Positions 19,383-29,050 are shown, counted from the first letter of the stretch. The stretch: DNA of 64,000 bases from an uncultured Bacteroidia bacterium (GCA_903918045.1 CAIXCY010000210.1:1-64000), one strand, 5' to 3'. The notes: generated from the letters alone by a model not told the origin. Numbers and translations are program-made.

Positions 19383-20264
19383 ATGAAAAAGATTATTTAC
19401 ATCTTATTAATTCCGGTAATTATTCTAACCTCCGGATGCGCTCACCGAAAGGAACAAATCGCAAGATTACAGGCGCAAAACGATAGCCTGAGAGCTGTTG
19501 GAACTGACAAAGATTCTAATATAGCTGATTTTGTTACTACTTTTAATGCTGTTGAAGCTAACCTGGATTCAATCAAAAAGATAGAACAGATTATCGATAA
19601 AAGCGCGAAGGCAGGCGAGGTCAAAGGTTCCCGCAAGGAACAAATAACCAGCGATATTAAATACATCTATAACCTGCTTCAGAAGAATCGCAAATTAGTT
19701 GCAGAACTAACTGCCAAGCTTAGCAAATCAAACAGACATGCGGCAGAACTTCAGAAAATGATTGACAATCTGAATAAATCAATTGATGAAAAAAACACAC
19801 AAATTGCTCAGTTGACTGATGAATTGGGTAAACTCAATATCCAGGTAAAAGACCTTAATGTTAAGGTTGCAGATTTAAACACCAATGTGAATAATCTAAC
19901 AACTGATAATGCGAAAAAACAGGCAGATATCGATGCCAAAACTGAAGCCCTCAATACAGCGTATTATGTGATCGGGACTAACCGGGAACTAAAGGATAAA
20001 AAGATCATTACCGGCGCTGGTGGCTTTATTGGAATTGGCCGTACTAAAAATTTACTAGCTGATCTTAACATGAATGATTTCACTAAAGTAGACATCACTA
20101 AGGTGAATGAGATTCCTGTAATGAAAAAGAAGATTACCATTGTAACTTCACATCCAAAGAGTTCATACCGCATCGAGGGTGAGAAATCGGTTGATAAAAT
20201 TGTGATTGTAAATGCAAAAGAGTTCTGGAGTCTTTCCAAAGTACTCGTAATAATTGCAAAGTAA
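19383..20264 (+). CDS. Coiled-coil lipoprotein of unknown function
   Basis: A 293-residue protein with a lipoprotein signal peptide whose lipobox is LTSGC (Cys19). Residues about 21-200 are almost entirely predicted coiled coil, with heptad-like repeats of hydrophobic residues (KEQIARLQAQNDSLRAV; the region KDLNVKVADLNTNVNNLTTD). The C-terminal ~90 residues form a non-coiled domain with GAGGFIGIGRTKNLLADLN and a beta-rich end (VTSHPKSSYRIEGEK). It is probably anchored to the outer or inner membrane with the coil in the periplasm. No enzymatic motif is seen. A good terminator follows. Confidence 0.75.
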   Translation: MKKIIYILLIPVIILTSGCAHRKEQIARLQAQNDSLRAVGTDKDSNIADFVTTFNAVEANLDSIKKIEQIIDKSAKAGEVKGSRKEQITSDIKYIYNLLQKNRKLVAELTAKLSKSNRHAAELQKMIDNLNKSIDEKNTQIAQLTDELGKLNIQVKDLNVKVADLNTNVNNLTTDNAKKQADIDAKTEALNTAYYVIGTNRELKDKKIITGAGGFIGIGRTKNLLADLNMNDFTKVDITKVNEIPVMKKKITIVTSHPKSSYRIEGEKSVDKIVIVNAKEFWSLSKVLVIIAK

Positions 20265-20286
20265 TAACCCGATAAAAAGAAATTTT

Positions 20287-20325
20287 AAAGGCCGGTAGCT
20301 TCAAAGTTACCGGCCTTTATTTTTA
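20287..20325 (+). terminator. Intrinsic terminator after the coiled-coil lipoprotein
   Basis: AAAGGCCGGTA at 20287-20297 pairs with TACCGGCCTTT at 20308-20318, with a 10-nt loop followed by ATTTTT. It could also serve the convergent minus-strand hexosaminidase gene that ends at 20348, since the opposite arm is preceded by A residues. Confidence 0.85.
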
Positions 20326-20347
20326 GAGAATTAAACTTCAATTCGAA

Positions 20348-21979
20348 TTAGTTGACTGCAGATTTGAATTCAGACTTACAAAAAGTGATACCTTCCGATT
20401 CGTATCGTTTAAGTTGAACAAGAAGCCGTTTTTTAAACCATGGGTAATTTCTTGCGGCTTTTGGTGACCATAAGACTTCGGAGAATGCAGCAGCCCTGGG
20501 GAAGGTCATATATTCTACAAATAAAGGTGTTTTTATATAGGGTGTCCAAATATTGGCCTGAGCTCCGATAATATATTTACCATCCGGAATAGAAAGGTTT
20601 ACAGATATGGGGTCAAAATTATAAACCTCTTCAAGGGTTAAAAGACCACCCACAGCGAGTGGTTCCCGGGAGGGGTCTGCCTGATACTGGTCAAAATTAC
20701 AATATTTAACAGGTGATTGAACTGTTTTAATCTTTTTTCGGGCAACTGCATTTGCTTCCTCTCCGTTTTGCCAGGATATCACAACCCCTTTCGATGAGCT
20801 TGTATCTTTAGGCAGTAAATTCCAGGTTACACTTATTTTTCCGAGTGAATCAAGTATATTATTAACCCTTTTCACAAAATAGTTGTGAAGGCCAGTGGTT
20901 GAATCTAAGGTGTCTCTTCGGATTCTAAGCTGACAATCAGGGCATTTCTCCCACCTGATCTGAGGAGATTCTGCACCGCCAATATGGACATACTTTCCGG
21001 GAAAAAGTGTTCCGATTTCAGTCATTACCTCTTTTATAAAAGTATAGGTCCCCTCCTTTCCAGGACAAAAAGTGTCACTAAATATACCCCATCGGGTACC
21101 GACCTCATAGTTTGCTGAGGTGCAACCCAGTTCGGGATAGGCTGCCAATGCAGCAAGGGCGTGACCAGGCATTTCGATTCCGGGAAGTACTGTGATGAAA
21201 CGTTCAGTCGCATACGCAATAATTTCCCTTACATCATTTTGCGAATAGTAACCTTCACTGGCAATTGTATCGGTTCCAGCTATGTTATTGATATGACCTA
21301 AAATAGTTTGTTTTCGGACAGAACCAATTTCAGTAAGTTTTGGATATTTCTTTATTTCAATTCTCCAACCCTGATCATCCGTTAAATGCCAATGAAAAGT
21401 GTTAAATTTATGCATGGCCATCTCATCAAGGTACTTCAGAATAAATGATTTGGGCATAAAATGGCGGCTTACATCCAATTGGAGTCCCCGCCATGCAAAA
21501 CGTGGAGTATCCTTAATCTCAACCCCAGGAATTATAAGTTCGTTAAGATTTTTAGGAGAAGGTGGCATAAGTTGAATTAACGTTTGTACACCATAGAACA
21601 ACCCATTGGGAGCTATTGCCTCAATAATCACACCGGATGGCAAGACCGTAAGATGATAATCTTCCTTTCCCATTTTAAGGTTTTCATTCAGTTTTAGCTG
21701 AACAGATTGCTTTGCTCCAAAGCCTGAGTATACAATCGAATTGGAAATCCCAAAGTATTTTTCAATATGAGCGGTGAGAAACCCAGCAATGGTACGTAAT
21801 TGATCATTCCCGTTGTCTACTTCAATTTTTGTTGCCGGCGTAATTAAAAATAGACCATCCTGTTCCACAACTTCGACAGGTTGTGGAATAATTCGTATAA
21901 CTGGTCTGGGAAGTGGTTCTTTACATGAAAGCAGGGTTAGAGCCACAGCTGTGAATAACAATATTCGGTGCAAATTCAT
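20348..21979 (-). CDS. GH20 beta-N-acetylhexosaminidase-like lipoprotein, altered catalytic pair
   Basis: A 543-residue protein with a lipoprotein signal (ALTLLSCKEP). An N-terminal GH20b-type domain (residues about 25-145) is followed by the GH20 TIM barrel starting FAWRGLQLDVSRHFMP (about 161-176), with FHWHLTDDQGWRIEIK (about 195-210) and GIEMPGHALAAL. In the family these enzymes remove terminal GlcNAc or GalNAc by substrate-assisted catalysis using an Asp-Glu pair in the motif HxGGDE. Here the motif reads HIGGAES: codon GCA at 20972-20974 puts Ala336 in place of the Asp, while Glu337 is kept. The family assignment is firm; activity is uncertain. It sits at the downstream end of a minus-strand glycan locus. 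Confidence 0.88.
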   Translation of the reverse strand: MNLHRILLFTAVALTLLSCKEPLPRPVIRIIPQPVEVVEQDGLFLITPATKIEVDNGNDQLRTIAGFLTAHIEKYFGISNSIVYSGFGAKQSVQLKLNENLKMGKEDYHLTVLPSGVIIEAIAPNGLFYGVQTLIQLMPPSPKNLNELIIPGVEIKDTPRFAWRGLQLDVSRHFMPKSFILKYLDEMAMHKFNTFHWHLTDDQGWRIEIKKYPKLTEIGSVRKQTILGHINNIAGTDTIASEGYYSQNDVREIIAYATERFITVLPGIEMPGHALAALAAYPELGCTSANYEVGTRWGIFSDTFCPGKEGTYTFIKEVMTEIGTLFPGKYVHIGGAESPQIRWEKCPDCQLRIRRDTLDSTTGLHNYFVKRVNNILDSLGKISVTWNLLPKDTSSSKGVVISWQNGEEANAVARKKIKTVQSPVKYCNFDQYQADPSREPLAVGGLLTLEEVYNFDPISVNLSIPDGKYIIGAQANIWTPYIKTPLFVEYMTFPRAAAFSEVLWSPKAARNYPWFKKRLLVQLKRYESEGITFCKSEFKSAVN

Positions 21980-22021
21980 TTTTGGAATGATTTATATTTT
22001 CCGGATCATAAAAGTACTAAA

Positions 22022-23371
22022 TTAATTATTTTTTGTTCGAATACCGACAAAAAGAATCAATGCATTTAAAATGAAACCTATGATTATTAATAAATTACCA
22101 GAGATATTCCCACCATTCAGGGCAATTATTTTTCCGGAAAGTGCGACAATTCCACCAATTATCATAGCAAAACTACTACGTCCTTTAGTTGTAGCAAAAC
22201 CTAAAAGGGCAGCAAGTGTAGGAATAATAAATGCACCAGAGAAAATTGTCAGTGCAATGAGTAGCGACTGGATGATTGAATGGATGCTTAAGGCGAGAAG
22301 AATACTAAGCAGGCCAATAACAACCATAATAATCTTGGTATTTCGTACTGATTTCTGGTGTTTAAATCCGTCAGATAAAGGATCCCCGATTATCGTAGCA
22401 GAGGTAAGCAATGTTGTTGAACCCGTTGACATGACAGCAGAAAGCAATGCAGCCACAAGTAAGCCGATCCCCCACTCAGGCAACGTGCTCATCATCACCG
22501 GAATAAGCGCAGAACTATTAAGTCGATGAATACCAGGATACTTAAAAGCTGCAAAAACACCCAGAAATGTTATACATAACGAGAATGGAATTAGGACAAC
22601 AGCACTAATTAATACACTTTTTCTGGCAATCCGTTCATTTTCTGCACAAAAAATACGTGAATAGATATCGGGGCCAACAACAAAAGTCGTTGAATAGGTT
22701 AAAAGCAGGACAATAAGATCGAAGGGATGAAAACCCTCATTAAATGGGAATTTAAGGGGAGTCATTACAATTGGCGATACCTGTTCTGTAATCAGAAGAT
22801 ATATTGCCGTTAATAAAATTCCACCGATAATTATGAATGATTGGTAAAGGTCAGTTTTTAACACTGAAATCTGACCACCAATAACTGTATAAAATACAAA
22901 GACGGCTCCGGCACCCCAAACACCAGTGTAATAATCTAATCCGGTAAAACCTGTCATAATTTTAGCCGCTCCGATAATCTGAGCTGCAATAATGCCAATC
23001 CAGGCAATTGAAATAATCAATGAAGAAATCATTTTTGCCTCAGTACCGTAAAAGTCTCCAATCATTTGGGGAAGGGTAAATTTCCCAAGACGTCGAACTT
23101 TCATTGAGACCGGAACGAGCATAAAAAGGCCAAAAGAAGCACACAGCAGGAGCCATGAGGCGGCCCAGCCTTGTGTTAATGCCAGATCAGCTGTTCCCAG
23201 AATAGCCGAACTCCCTAAAATGGTAGCTAAGAGGGAACCTGTAATTTGCCAGACACTTCCTTTTTTACCTGCTACAAAGAAATCGCCTTCAGATTTGATT
23301 TTCCTTGAAGAAATAATCCCAACAACGATCATTGAGACGATATAAACAATGATTATGATATATTTGATCAT
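22022..23371 (-). CDS. Sodium:solute symporter family protein
   Basis: A 449-residue SSS-family transporter with about 12-13 hydrophobic helices, probably carrying a sugar or amino sugar with Na+ across the inner membrane. The N-terminus shows the family pattern SRKIKSEGDFFVAGKKGSVWQITGS, followed by the Na-site helix SAILGTADLALTQGW, and LPQMIGDFYG in the third loop. The helix LLSAVMSTGSTTLLTSATII (about residues 310-330) matches the conserved Na2-site region of TM8. It lies 42 bp upstream of the GH20 gene in the same direction, so it is likely to import the product of that locus. Confidence 0.88.
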   Translation of the reverse strand: MIKYIIIIVYIVSMIVVGIISSRKIKSEGDFFVAGKKGSVWQITGSLLATILGSSAILGTADLALTQGWAASWLLLCASFGLFMLVPVSMKVRRLGKFTLPQMIGDFYGTEAKMISSLIISIAWIGIIAAQIIGAAKIMTGFTGLDYYTGVWGAGAVFVFYTVIGGQISVLKTDLYQSFIIIGGILLTAIYLLITEQVSPIVMTPLKFPFNEGFHPFDLIVLLLTYSTTFVVGPDIYSRIFCAENERIARKSVLISAVVLIPFSLCITFLGVFAAFKYPGIHRLNSSALIPVMMSTLPEWGIGLLVAALLSAVMSTGSTTLLTSATIIGDPLSDGFKHQKSVRNTKIIMVVIGLLSILLALSIHSIIQSLLIALTIFSGAFIIPTLAALLGFATTKGRSSFAMIIGGIVALSGKIIALNGGNISGNLLIIIGFILNALILFVGIRTKNN

Positions 23372-23469
23372 TGTTTTACCTCTTTAAAATTACGGGTAAA
23401 TCTAGGAACCGGAATGACAATCTGAATTTTACAAAATTGAAATGTTTCAGAAAGAGCATTGAAAACCCT

Positions 23470-24369
23470 TCAGGATGTAACATTTTTCGGATGTTGTATA
23501 TGTGGGACAGGTTCTCGTCTGAAAGGAGGTAGAAAAACCCAATATAAACCGCCCATTGAGATAATGGCAGAAAGGAGGAAAAACATAAGGCTTAAGGCAA
23601 TACATAATTCATTATTCAGGCCGAGGGTTTTAGCACCTATTAAAAAAACCATCTCGCGGGCTCCAATACCGCCGATTGTAATTGGAAGAGCTGTAGCAAT
23701 GGCGGAAACAAAAAAGAGAAAGAGGTAGTCAAACAAGTCTTTAGACTGATGAAAAGCAGAAAGAATAAGGATTGCAGATATAAACTGCATTCCTTGTAAG
23801 GCGAGTGACCACCAGAATAATCCGGCATGGATTTTAAGAAAACTCTTGAAAAAATATTTCAGCACAACCAGGTAAAAACCATAGATAAAAGGTATCGCGA
23901 TCCACATTTGTTTCCCATATTCGAGATGTAACCCGGACAGATAGTATAAAATAACTGTAATCATACCGATTGCCACAAGACCAGCAATCCGGTTTACAAG
24001 CATTGTTCCGATATTTTTTTTGAGACCATTTTTGCGGTATTTATTCACAAGATATACCTTATAACCATCACCACCAATTCCTCCAGGCAGAAATAGATTA
24101 TAAAACATTCCGAGCCAGAACAATTTAATATTCAGAGCCTGTGAAATATGTGCACCGGTATTTCTGAAGGAGAGATTCTGACGGAAAGCAGAAAAAATAA
24201 ATGAGATAACCAGCAGAATAAATGCACCGATAAGGTAATAGATATTAGCTGTAGAAAATACACCCAAAACCTCCTTAAACGATATTTTTGATAAAACCCA
24301 CAAGATAGCACCAACAGAAACGCCTAGTTTCAAAAGGTTTATTAAAATTTTCTTAATTCTTTGTTTCAC
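23470..24369 (-). CDS. Lysylphosphatidylglycerol synthase TM-region-like flippase protein (UPF0104)
   Basis: A 299-residue integral membrane protein of the AglD2/MprF-transmembrane (UPF0104) family with about seven to eight helices. Family hallmarks are the FRNTG...ALNIKLFWLGMFYNLFLPGGIGGDGYK region, in which the loop LPGGIGGDGYK is typical, and the late segment ALPITIGGIGAREMVF. Members lack the catalytic aminoacyl-transfer domain and are thought to move lipids or lipid-linked substrates; none of this is shown for this protein. It sits between the NagX-like acyltransferase (15 bp apart) and the symporter, so it may take part in the same envelope/glycan process. Confidence 0.8.
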   Translation of the reverse strand: MKQRIKKILINLLKLGVSVGAILWVLSKISFKEVLGVFSTANIYYLIGAFILLVISFIFSAFRQNLSFRNTGAHISQALNIKLFWLGMFYNLFLPGGIGGDGYKVYLVNKYRKNGLKKNIGTMLVNRIAGLVAIGMITVILYYLSGLHLEYGKQMWIAIPFIYGFYLVVLKYFFKSFLKIHAGLFWWSLALQGMQFISAILILSAFHQSKDLFDYLFLFFVSAIATALPITIGGIGAREMVFLIGAKTLGLNNELCIALSLMFFLLSAIISMGGLYWVFLPPFRREPVPHIQHPKNVTS

Positions 24370-24384
24370 TTTCTTTTACTTGAT

Positions 24385-25494
24385 CTACAACTTAATAAAA
24401 ACTTTACGGGCATACAGAAAATAACATATTCCCCATAATCCAGCCCAGACGGCAAGTGTGAGTGCCATGTCGTTAGCTAATTGCCCAAGGGGACTAAAAA
24501 TTAAATTTATAAAAGGTTTGGCAATTGCTTCAATCCAGCTGTTTCCATTGGTGTGGGCAAAGAGATAAATAAAAAGCGGATTCATTCCTACTATTGCAAA
24601 AAAGAGGGAAAACTTTCTAAAATTCATTACATCAATTAACCAGTATGAAAAAGCCATTGCAATCATACACCATCCTCCGCTCACGAATACAAAGGAGGAT
24701 GAACAAATATGTTTGATAATCGGGATGAAAGGGCTTAATGAAAATCCAATGAACAAGCCAATCAGACCTGCCGCCACCATGGTTTGAATTTTTCTTTTAG
24801 GTGTCCAATGGTTCATCAGCATCATTCCTGTGATTACTCCCCAGATGGTATGCGCAGTTGTAGGAATCGCATTAAATGCAACCCAATGACCACCACCGGG
24901 TGTCCCTGTAAGCGCTAAGTCAAACCATGCGCCAAAGTTCTGATCGGGCATAAACGGTTGATTAAATCCTTGAACATTCCAATATAGGTAAAGTAACTGA
25001 GAAATAAGGATCAGCAAAAAAGAGAGGATCAACTGCCATTTAACAGTTTTTCGCATCAACAAAAATGCGATAAAATAGGTTACTGAAAGTTGAGCCAGAA
25101 CATTTGTAAAACGGAAAGTAATCTTTCCCGGACCAATACAATAGAGGGCCCAGCCGAGAAAGAGCAATAATAGGGAACGAATTGCTGCATGGCGTAAAGT
25201 GACATTCCAGCTATCACCCCTGTTCCATCTCCTTGTCATTGAAAAGGGCATCGCAACACCGACAATAAACATGAAAAATGGTTGAATCAGATCCCAGAAA
25301 TGTAATCCGATCCAATCGGCATGTTCCAGTTGATGTCCTAAAGCAGAAATTACCGTCCCGTCAAAAGCTGAATTTGTTAAAGTGCCAAAGAATCCGGAAA
25401 ACTCACCAATTAGCATAAACATCGTAAATCCCCTGAAGAAGTCGATGGAGAGCATTCGTGTCTGCGCCACGCCCGGAAAGTTTTGGTTACTCAT
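24385..25494 (-). CDS. NagX/HGSNAT-like membrane acyltransferase (DUF5009 type)
   Basis: A 369-residue polytopic membrane protein resembling the bacterial NagX and the heparan-alpha-glucosaminide N-acetyltransferase family, which moves an acetyl group across the membrane to glucosamine. It opens with RMLSIDFFRGFTMFMLIGE. Segment LEHADWIGLHFWDLIQPFFM (residues 56-75) contains His58 at the position of the active His of the family. About ten further helices follow, with GGHWVAFNAIPTTAHTIWGVI near the middle. Next to a GH20 gene and a symporter, a role in handling amino-sugar glycans is a reasonable inference. The exact substrate is unknown. Confidence 0.8.
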   Translation of the reverse strand: MSNQNFPGVAQTRMLSIDFFRGFTMFMLIGEFSGFFGTLTNSAFDGTVISALGHQLEHADWIGLHFWDLIQPFFMFIVGVAMPFSMTRRWNRGDSWNVTLRHAAIRSLLLLFLGWALYCIGPGKITFRFTNVLAQLSVTYFIAFLLMRKTVKWQLILSFLLILISQLLYLYWNVQGFNQPFMPDQNFGAWFDLALTGTPGGGHWVAFNAIPTTAHTIWGVITGMMLMNHWTPKRKIQTMVAAGLIGLFIGFSLSPFIPIIKHICSSSFVFVSGGWCMIAMAFSYWLIDVMNFRKFSLFFAIVGMNPLFIYLFAHTNGNSWIEAIAKPFINLIFSPLGQLANDMALTLAVWAGLWGICYFLYARKVFIKL

Positions 25495-25538
25495 TTTGTA
25501 ATTTTCCTGTTAATAATTAGTACCATGTATTGACCAAA

Positions 25539-25582
25539 TTAAGCCACTCAATCAGATAATAAGTCTGATATGAGTGGCTTAA
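25539..25582 (-). terminator. Long hairpin after the HEAT-DUF1080 gene
   Basis: The arms 25539-25556 and 25564-25582 pair (TTAAGCCACTCA and ATCAGA against TCTGAT and TGAGTGGCTTAA, with one unpaired base between segments). The stem is 18 bp with a 7-nt loop. It lies downstream of the minus-strand stop at 25633 and upstream of the NagX-like gene. The run of T after it is short, so it may act as an mRNA-stabilising or partial terminator. Confidence 0.65.
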
Positions 25583-25632
25583 GCGATAAGTTTAAAGTCT
25601 GCTTCTTATCAATTAATCAGCTATAAAAATAG

Positions 25633-28600
25633 CTATTTTTTGTTTAATTCCTTCAATCTGATATTTTTAAACTTAACAACAGATCCATGTCCAAGAAAGC
25701 CAATATGTCCCTTCTCCCGAAACAGGCCCGGATGAGCTTTATGATCCATGGGACCATTTTTCGCAGCCTCTTTTATATCTCCATCAAGTATTATGGTTCC
25801 ATTAAGTGTTACCTTAATGTGGTTTCCTTTAGCCATAATCTCTTCGTAATTCCATTGCCCCACAGGTTTCAGGTAACCACGTTTAGCGGGGATAATCCCA
25901 TATACAGATCCGTGATACTGGTAAGGAGCCAGGTCGTTATAAACAGGGTCTTCGCTGTCGAGAACCTGAATTTCCATACCCTGATAAGCTGCATCCCCTT
26001 CGAGAGGCGCACGGATTCCAATACCGTTATTGGCAGCAGGTGTGAGCTGAAATTCAAAGCGGTAGATAAAATCACTGTATTCGTCTGAAGTAAAGATATT
26101 CCCATGTGAAGGACCATTGTCCAGATGAAGCACAATTTCCCCGTTTTCCACATGGTAGTCTATAAGGTTCCCGGTCCATCCATCGAAATTTTTTCCATTG
26201 AATAGCGCTTTGAATCCATCCTTAACTTCCTCTGCAGGAACGGTATATTCGTCATTATTTAACTCCTTCACGTAGATATCCCTAAATGCCAAATCTGTTC
26301 CGTGTGCCTGCAATTCAATAGATTCTTTGGGAAAAATTGGAATTGAACGATCCCAGTAATTTTCAAGGGTAACATTATCCACAATCAATTCGCCGTTAAG
26401 ATAGACCGTCACCTTTTCGCCGATCATCTTAATCCGGAAAGTATTCCATTCACCTATCGGGTTATCGGCGACTTTGGATGGTTTTGAGGGATACTTCTGA
26501 TTGTTATACAAACCCCCTGATCCCACCTGTGCGCCAACTTCTACACGTGAAGTATCCCAGATCTGCACCTGTGGTGATCCGCGCAGGTAAATGCCGCTAT
26601 CCCCTTTTTTTGTAATTCGCCAATCCACAACCATTTCGAAATCTCCGTATTGTTTTACGGAGCAGAGGTTATCTCCGTCTCCATTAAATACAATGCAACC
26701 ATCTTTTGCACTCCAGTTTCCACTCAATTTCGAATTAGCTTCTACCTGTTTTTTAGCAAGTTCTTTGGGGTCCATTTTCTTCCTTGTAACTGGATTTCCC
26801 ACTAAAGCCTGCCATCCCGTTAGATCCTTTCCATTAAACATAGGGACCAGACCATCCTCATAACTCATCTCATCGAGGTATTTGACAATTTTAGCCCTGT
26901 CATAATCACTTTCGCTGCCAGTAAGGCTGTTTAGTGCTTTATTCAGCGCGTTGCGGACCGCGACACCAGCCATCCCCTTTTGACCCTGAGAAGGCAATGC
27001 AATAGCCATTACGGCTTGAGCAGCTTCCTCTTTTAACTCAGGATTCTCAAGATAGGAAGAAGCAGTAATCAGGGAGAGGAAAGTTTTAACCCGACCTATT
27101 GAACTAATCACAAGCTCTTTGTCCTTAAGGTCAGTCGCATAGCCAAAAATCTTACGATATTGTAATAACTTCTGATCGTCAGGAAGTTTGGAACTCTTGA
27201 TCTGGCGAACAAAACCATTGATGGCTCCGGACAACTTTGTCCCGTGAGCATTCTGAATGATCTCAAATAATGCGCCTGAAGCGGCATGGTCTTTCCAGTT
27301 GACAAGGGCATTAAACGCCGCATCAGCTTCTTCCTTTTCAGATGATGAAATATAGCCGGTTACCGCCTTAAGCGCCTTTATCCCACCTAAACGAGGTAAA
27401 ACTTCAAGAATTCGTCCTTTTTTAGATGCCTCTCCCATTGCTGAAATTAATTGGGCAACCTGCTCATTTTCACCGCTTATTTGCGATGCTGCATTTACTA
27501 ATGCTTCCTGAATACTCTTAATTTTATCGCAGTCTTCTGTGGCATACAGCAGTTTTACCAAGCGATCAATCTCTTTTGGTGTTGCAGTATTGACCATGGC
27601 ACCGTATGCGGCTGACTGAATTAGTGGATCCGAGCTTTGGGTGTATTTATATAACTGATCGAAATAACGTTTTCCTGATTTCGCACCAATCAAAGTAATA
27701 ATTTCATTTTTTGAATTCAGTGGTGCGCTTTCAAGTATCGCGGCAATCGGATCCAACCCTTTTTCGTCTAAGAGTGATGAAAGTGTTTTAGCAGTATATG
27801 CGGGTTGAACTCCATTAGCAAGCAATGCTGTTAAATCGGGGATTGCCTCTTTCCCTTTTAGCTTTGCGTAAGCAGAGATAGCTGCCTCACTTACCATCTT
27901 ATTTTTATCACCAAACTGTTTTTTGACAAATTCTGCAACAGAAAGGTCCCCTTTCTTTCCAAGCACTGTAATGATTTCTGCTTTTGGCTCTGGTTGTCCT
28001 TTAGCCGCCTTTGCCATCCATAATTTTGTTGAAGCCTTCTGGCTTTTTCCGACAAGGTTTAGGATTGAATACCTAAAGGCTTTATCGTTGTTATCAAATG
28101 CTTTAAGAAGTTTTGGCTGCGCCTCATTTTCAAAAAAACGGGTATAGATGGCCAGCGCAGAGGAACTATTATGAAGTTGAGCCGGTGACTGGCAAACCTT
28201 TACAATTTCGTCACAGGCCTTTGCACAAAGCGTAAGGTTTCCGGTTTCTCCTAAGCGGTTGGCATAGGAGACAAAAGCTGAAGTGGCATTTGTTGGTTCA
28301 TAGACAAAACCAGCTTTTTGCGCTGCTTCCAAAAGTGGCTGATAAGATTCATTGGAACCAATGGCAGCTGCAGCTGCAAGCGATACCTTACTTAAATTTT
28401 GGTTATCTGATGAGATATGTTTTAATATTTCTCCATTTGCAGCGGCAAACTGCAATTCACCTAGAGCTCTGATCAGGGTAACCAGGCATTTACCTTCACC
28501 CTTTGATAAGGCAATCAGGAGTGCGCTTTTGGCTGCCTCACTATTTACAGAGGTGAGCACAAAGGTTGCCGGCTCGCATAACTCACTATTATTCAAGTAA

Positions 28601-29025
28601 GAAGCAACGGCTGCAACGGCCTTGTCCTTGCCAATTAATTTTAGCTGACGCATGAAAAAAGCCTTTGTTTCGGTATCCGTGGCTTTTTCCAATGCTGTAA
28701 TGTAAACAGACTCTGCAAAGGCTCTTTGGACTTCCTTACCGGGTTGGCTTGCATAACGGGTCAGTCCGTTTATCGCAAAAACCAAAGATGTATTATCACC
28801 TTTCCCTGAAGGAGTTATTTTATCAGCGAGCAGCTGAAATCCTTCACTACCGAGTGAAATTAGCTCTTCAGCCAATTTATCACGTTGAGGAAGATTAGTT
28901 GATGGCATCTGCGCCAGCAGGTCAGCAATTTTCGTGGTTAAAGTTCTGTTGTCCTGCGCCTGTATTGAAGCGGTAATCATCAATAGGGCAAGCATGACCA
29001 AAAGAGAATTAAATATCTTATTCAT
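25633..29025 (-). CDS. Secreted HEAT-repeat protein with two C-terminal DUF1080 domains
   Basis: A 1130-residue protein with a signal peptide (MNKIFNSLLVMLALLMITAS, cleavage after IQA). Residues about 25-730 are HEAT-like alpha-helical repeats rich in Ala, Glu and Leu. Two DUF1080 (3-keto-disaccharide hydrolase-like, concanavalin-like) domains follow: the first begins near VPMFNGKDLTGWQAL and contains GDSGIYLRGSPQVQIWD; the second begins near FKALFNGKNFDGWTG and contains AANNGIGIRAPLEGDAAYQG. DUF1080 proteins are linked to lyase/hydrolase steps on 3-keto-glycosides. The Gfo/Idh gene 25 bp upstream could supply the keto sugar. The HEAT part may mediate binding. Confidence 0.85.
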   Translation of the reverse strand: MNKIFNSLLVMLALLMITASIQAQDNRTLTTKIADLLAQMPSTNLPQRDKLAEELISLGSEGFQLLADKITPSGKGDNTSLVFAINGLTRYASQPGKEVQRAFAESVYITALEKATDTETKAFFMRQLKLIGKDKAVAAVASYLNNSELCEPATFVLTSVNSEAAKSALLIALSKGEGKCLVTLIRALGELQFAAANGEILKHISSDNQNLSKVSLAAAAAIGSNESYQPLLEAAQKAGFVYEPTNATSAFVSYANRLGETGNLTLCAKACDEIVKVCQSPAQLHNSSSALAIYTRFFENEAQPKLLKAFDNNDKAFRYSILNLVGKSQKASTKLWMAKAAKGQPEPKAEIITVLGKKGDLSVAEFVKKQFGDKNKMVSEAAISAYAKLKGKEAIPDLTALLANGVQPAYTAKTLSSLLDEKGLDPIAAILESAPLNSKNEIITLIGAKSGKRYFDQLYKYTQSSDPLIQSAAYGAMVNTATPKEIDRLVKLLYATEDCDKIKSIQEALVNAASQISGENEQVAQLISAMGEASKKGRILEVLPRLGGIKALKAVTGYISSSEKEEADAAFNALVNWKDHAASGALFEIIQNAHGTKLSGAINGFVRQIKSSKLPDDQKLLQYRKIFGYATDLKDKELVISSIGRVKTFLSLITASSYLENPELKEEAAQAVMAIALPSQGQKGMAGVAVRNALNKALNSLTGSESDYDRAKIVKYLDEMSYEDGLVPMFNGKDLTGWQALVGNPVTRKKMDPKELAKKQVEANSKLSGNWSAKDGCIVFNGDGDNLCSVKQYGDFEMVVDWRITKKGDSGIYLRGSPQVQIWDTSRVEVGAQVGSGGLYNNQKYPSKPSKVADNPIGEWNTFRIKMIGEKVTVYLNGELIVDNVTLENYWDRSIPIFPKESIELQAHGTDLAFRDIYVKELNNDEYTVPAEEVKDGFKALFNGKNFDGWTGNLIDYHVENGEIVLHLDNGPSHGNIFTSDEYSDFIYRFEFQLTPAANNGIGIRAPLEGDAAYQGMEIQVLDSEDPVYNDLAPYQYHGSVYGIIPAKRGYLKPVGQWNYEEIMAKGNHIKVTLNGTIILDGDIKEAAKNGPMDHKAHPGLFREKGHIGFLGHGSVVKFKNIRLKELNKK

Positions 29026-29050
29026 CAGACTATGTGTTTTAAAGGATAAA

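Noticed and set aside
22071-22529. Plus-strand open frame of 152 codons opposite the symporter
   Set aside because: It is the reverse complement of the transmembrane helices of the SSS gene, which often leaves long open shadows.
25687-26088. Plus-strand open frame of 133 codons
   Set aside because: It lies fully antisense to the HEAT-DUF1080 gene, which has clear domain motifs in its own frame. No family features are visible in the antisense reading.
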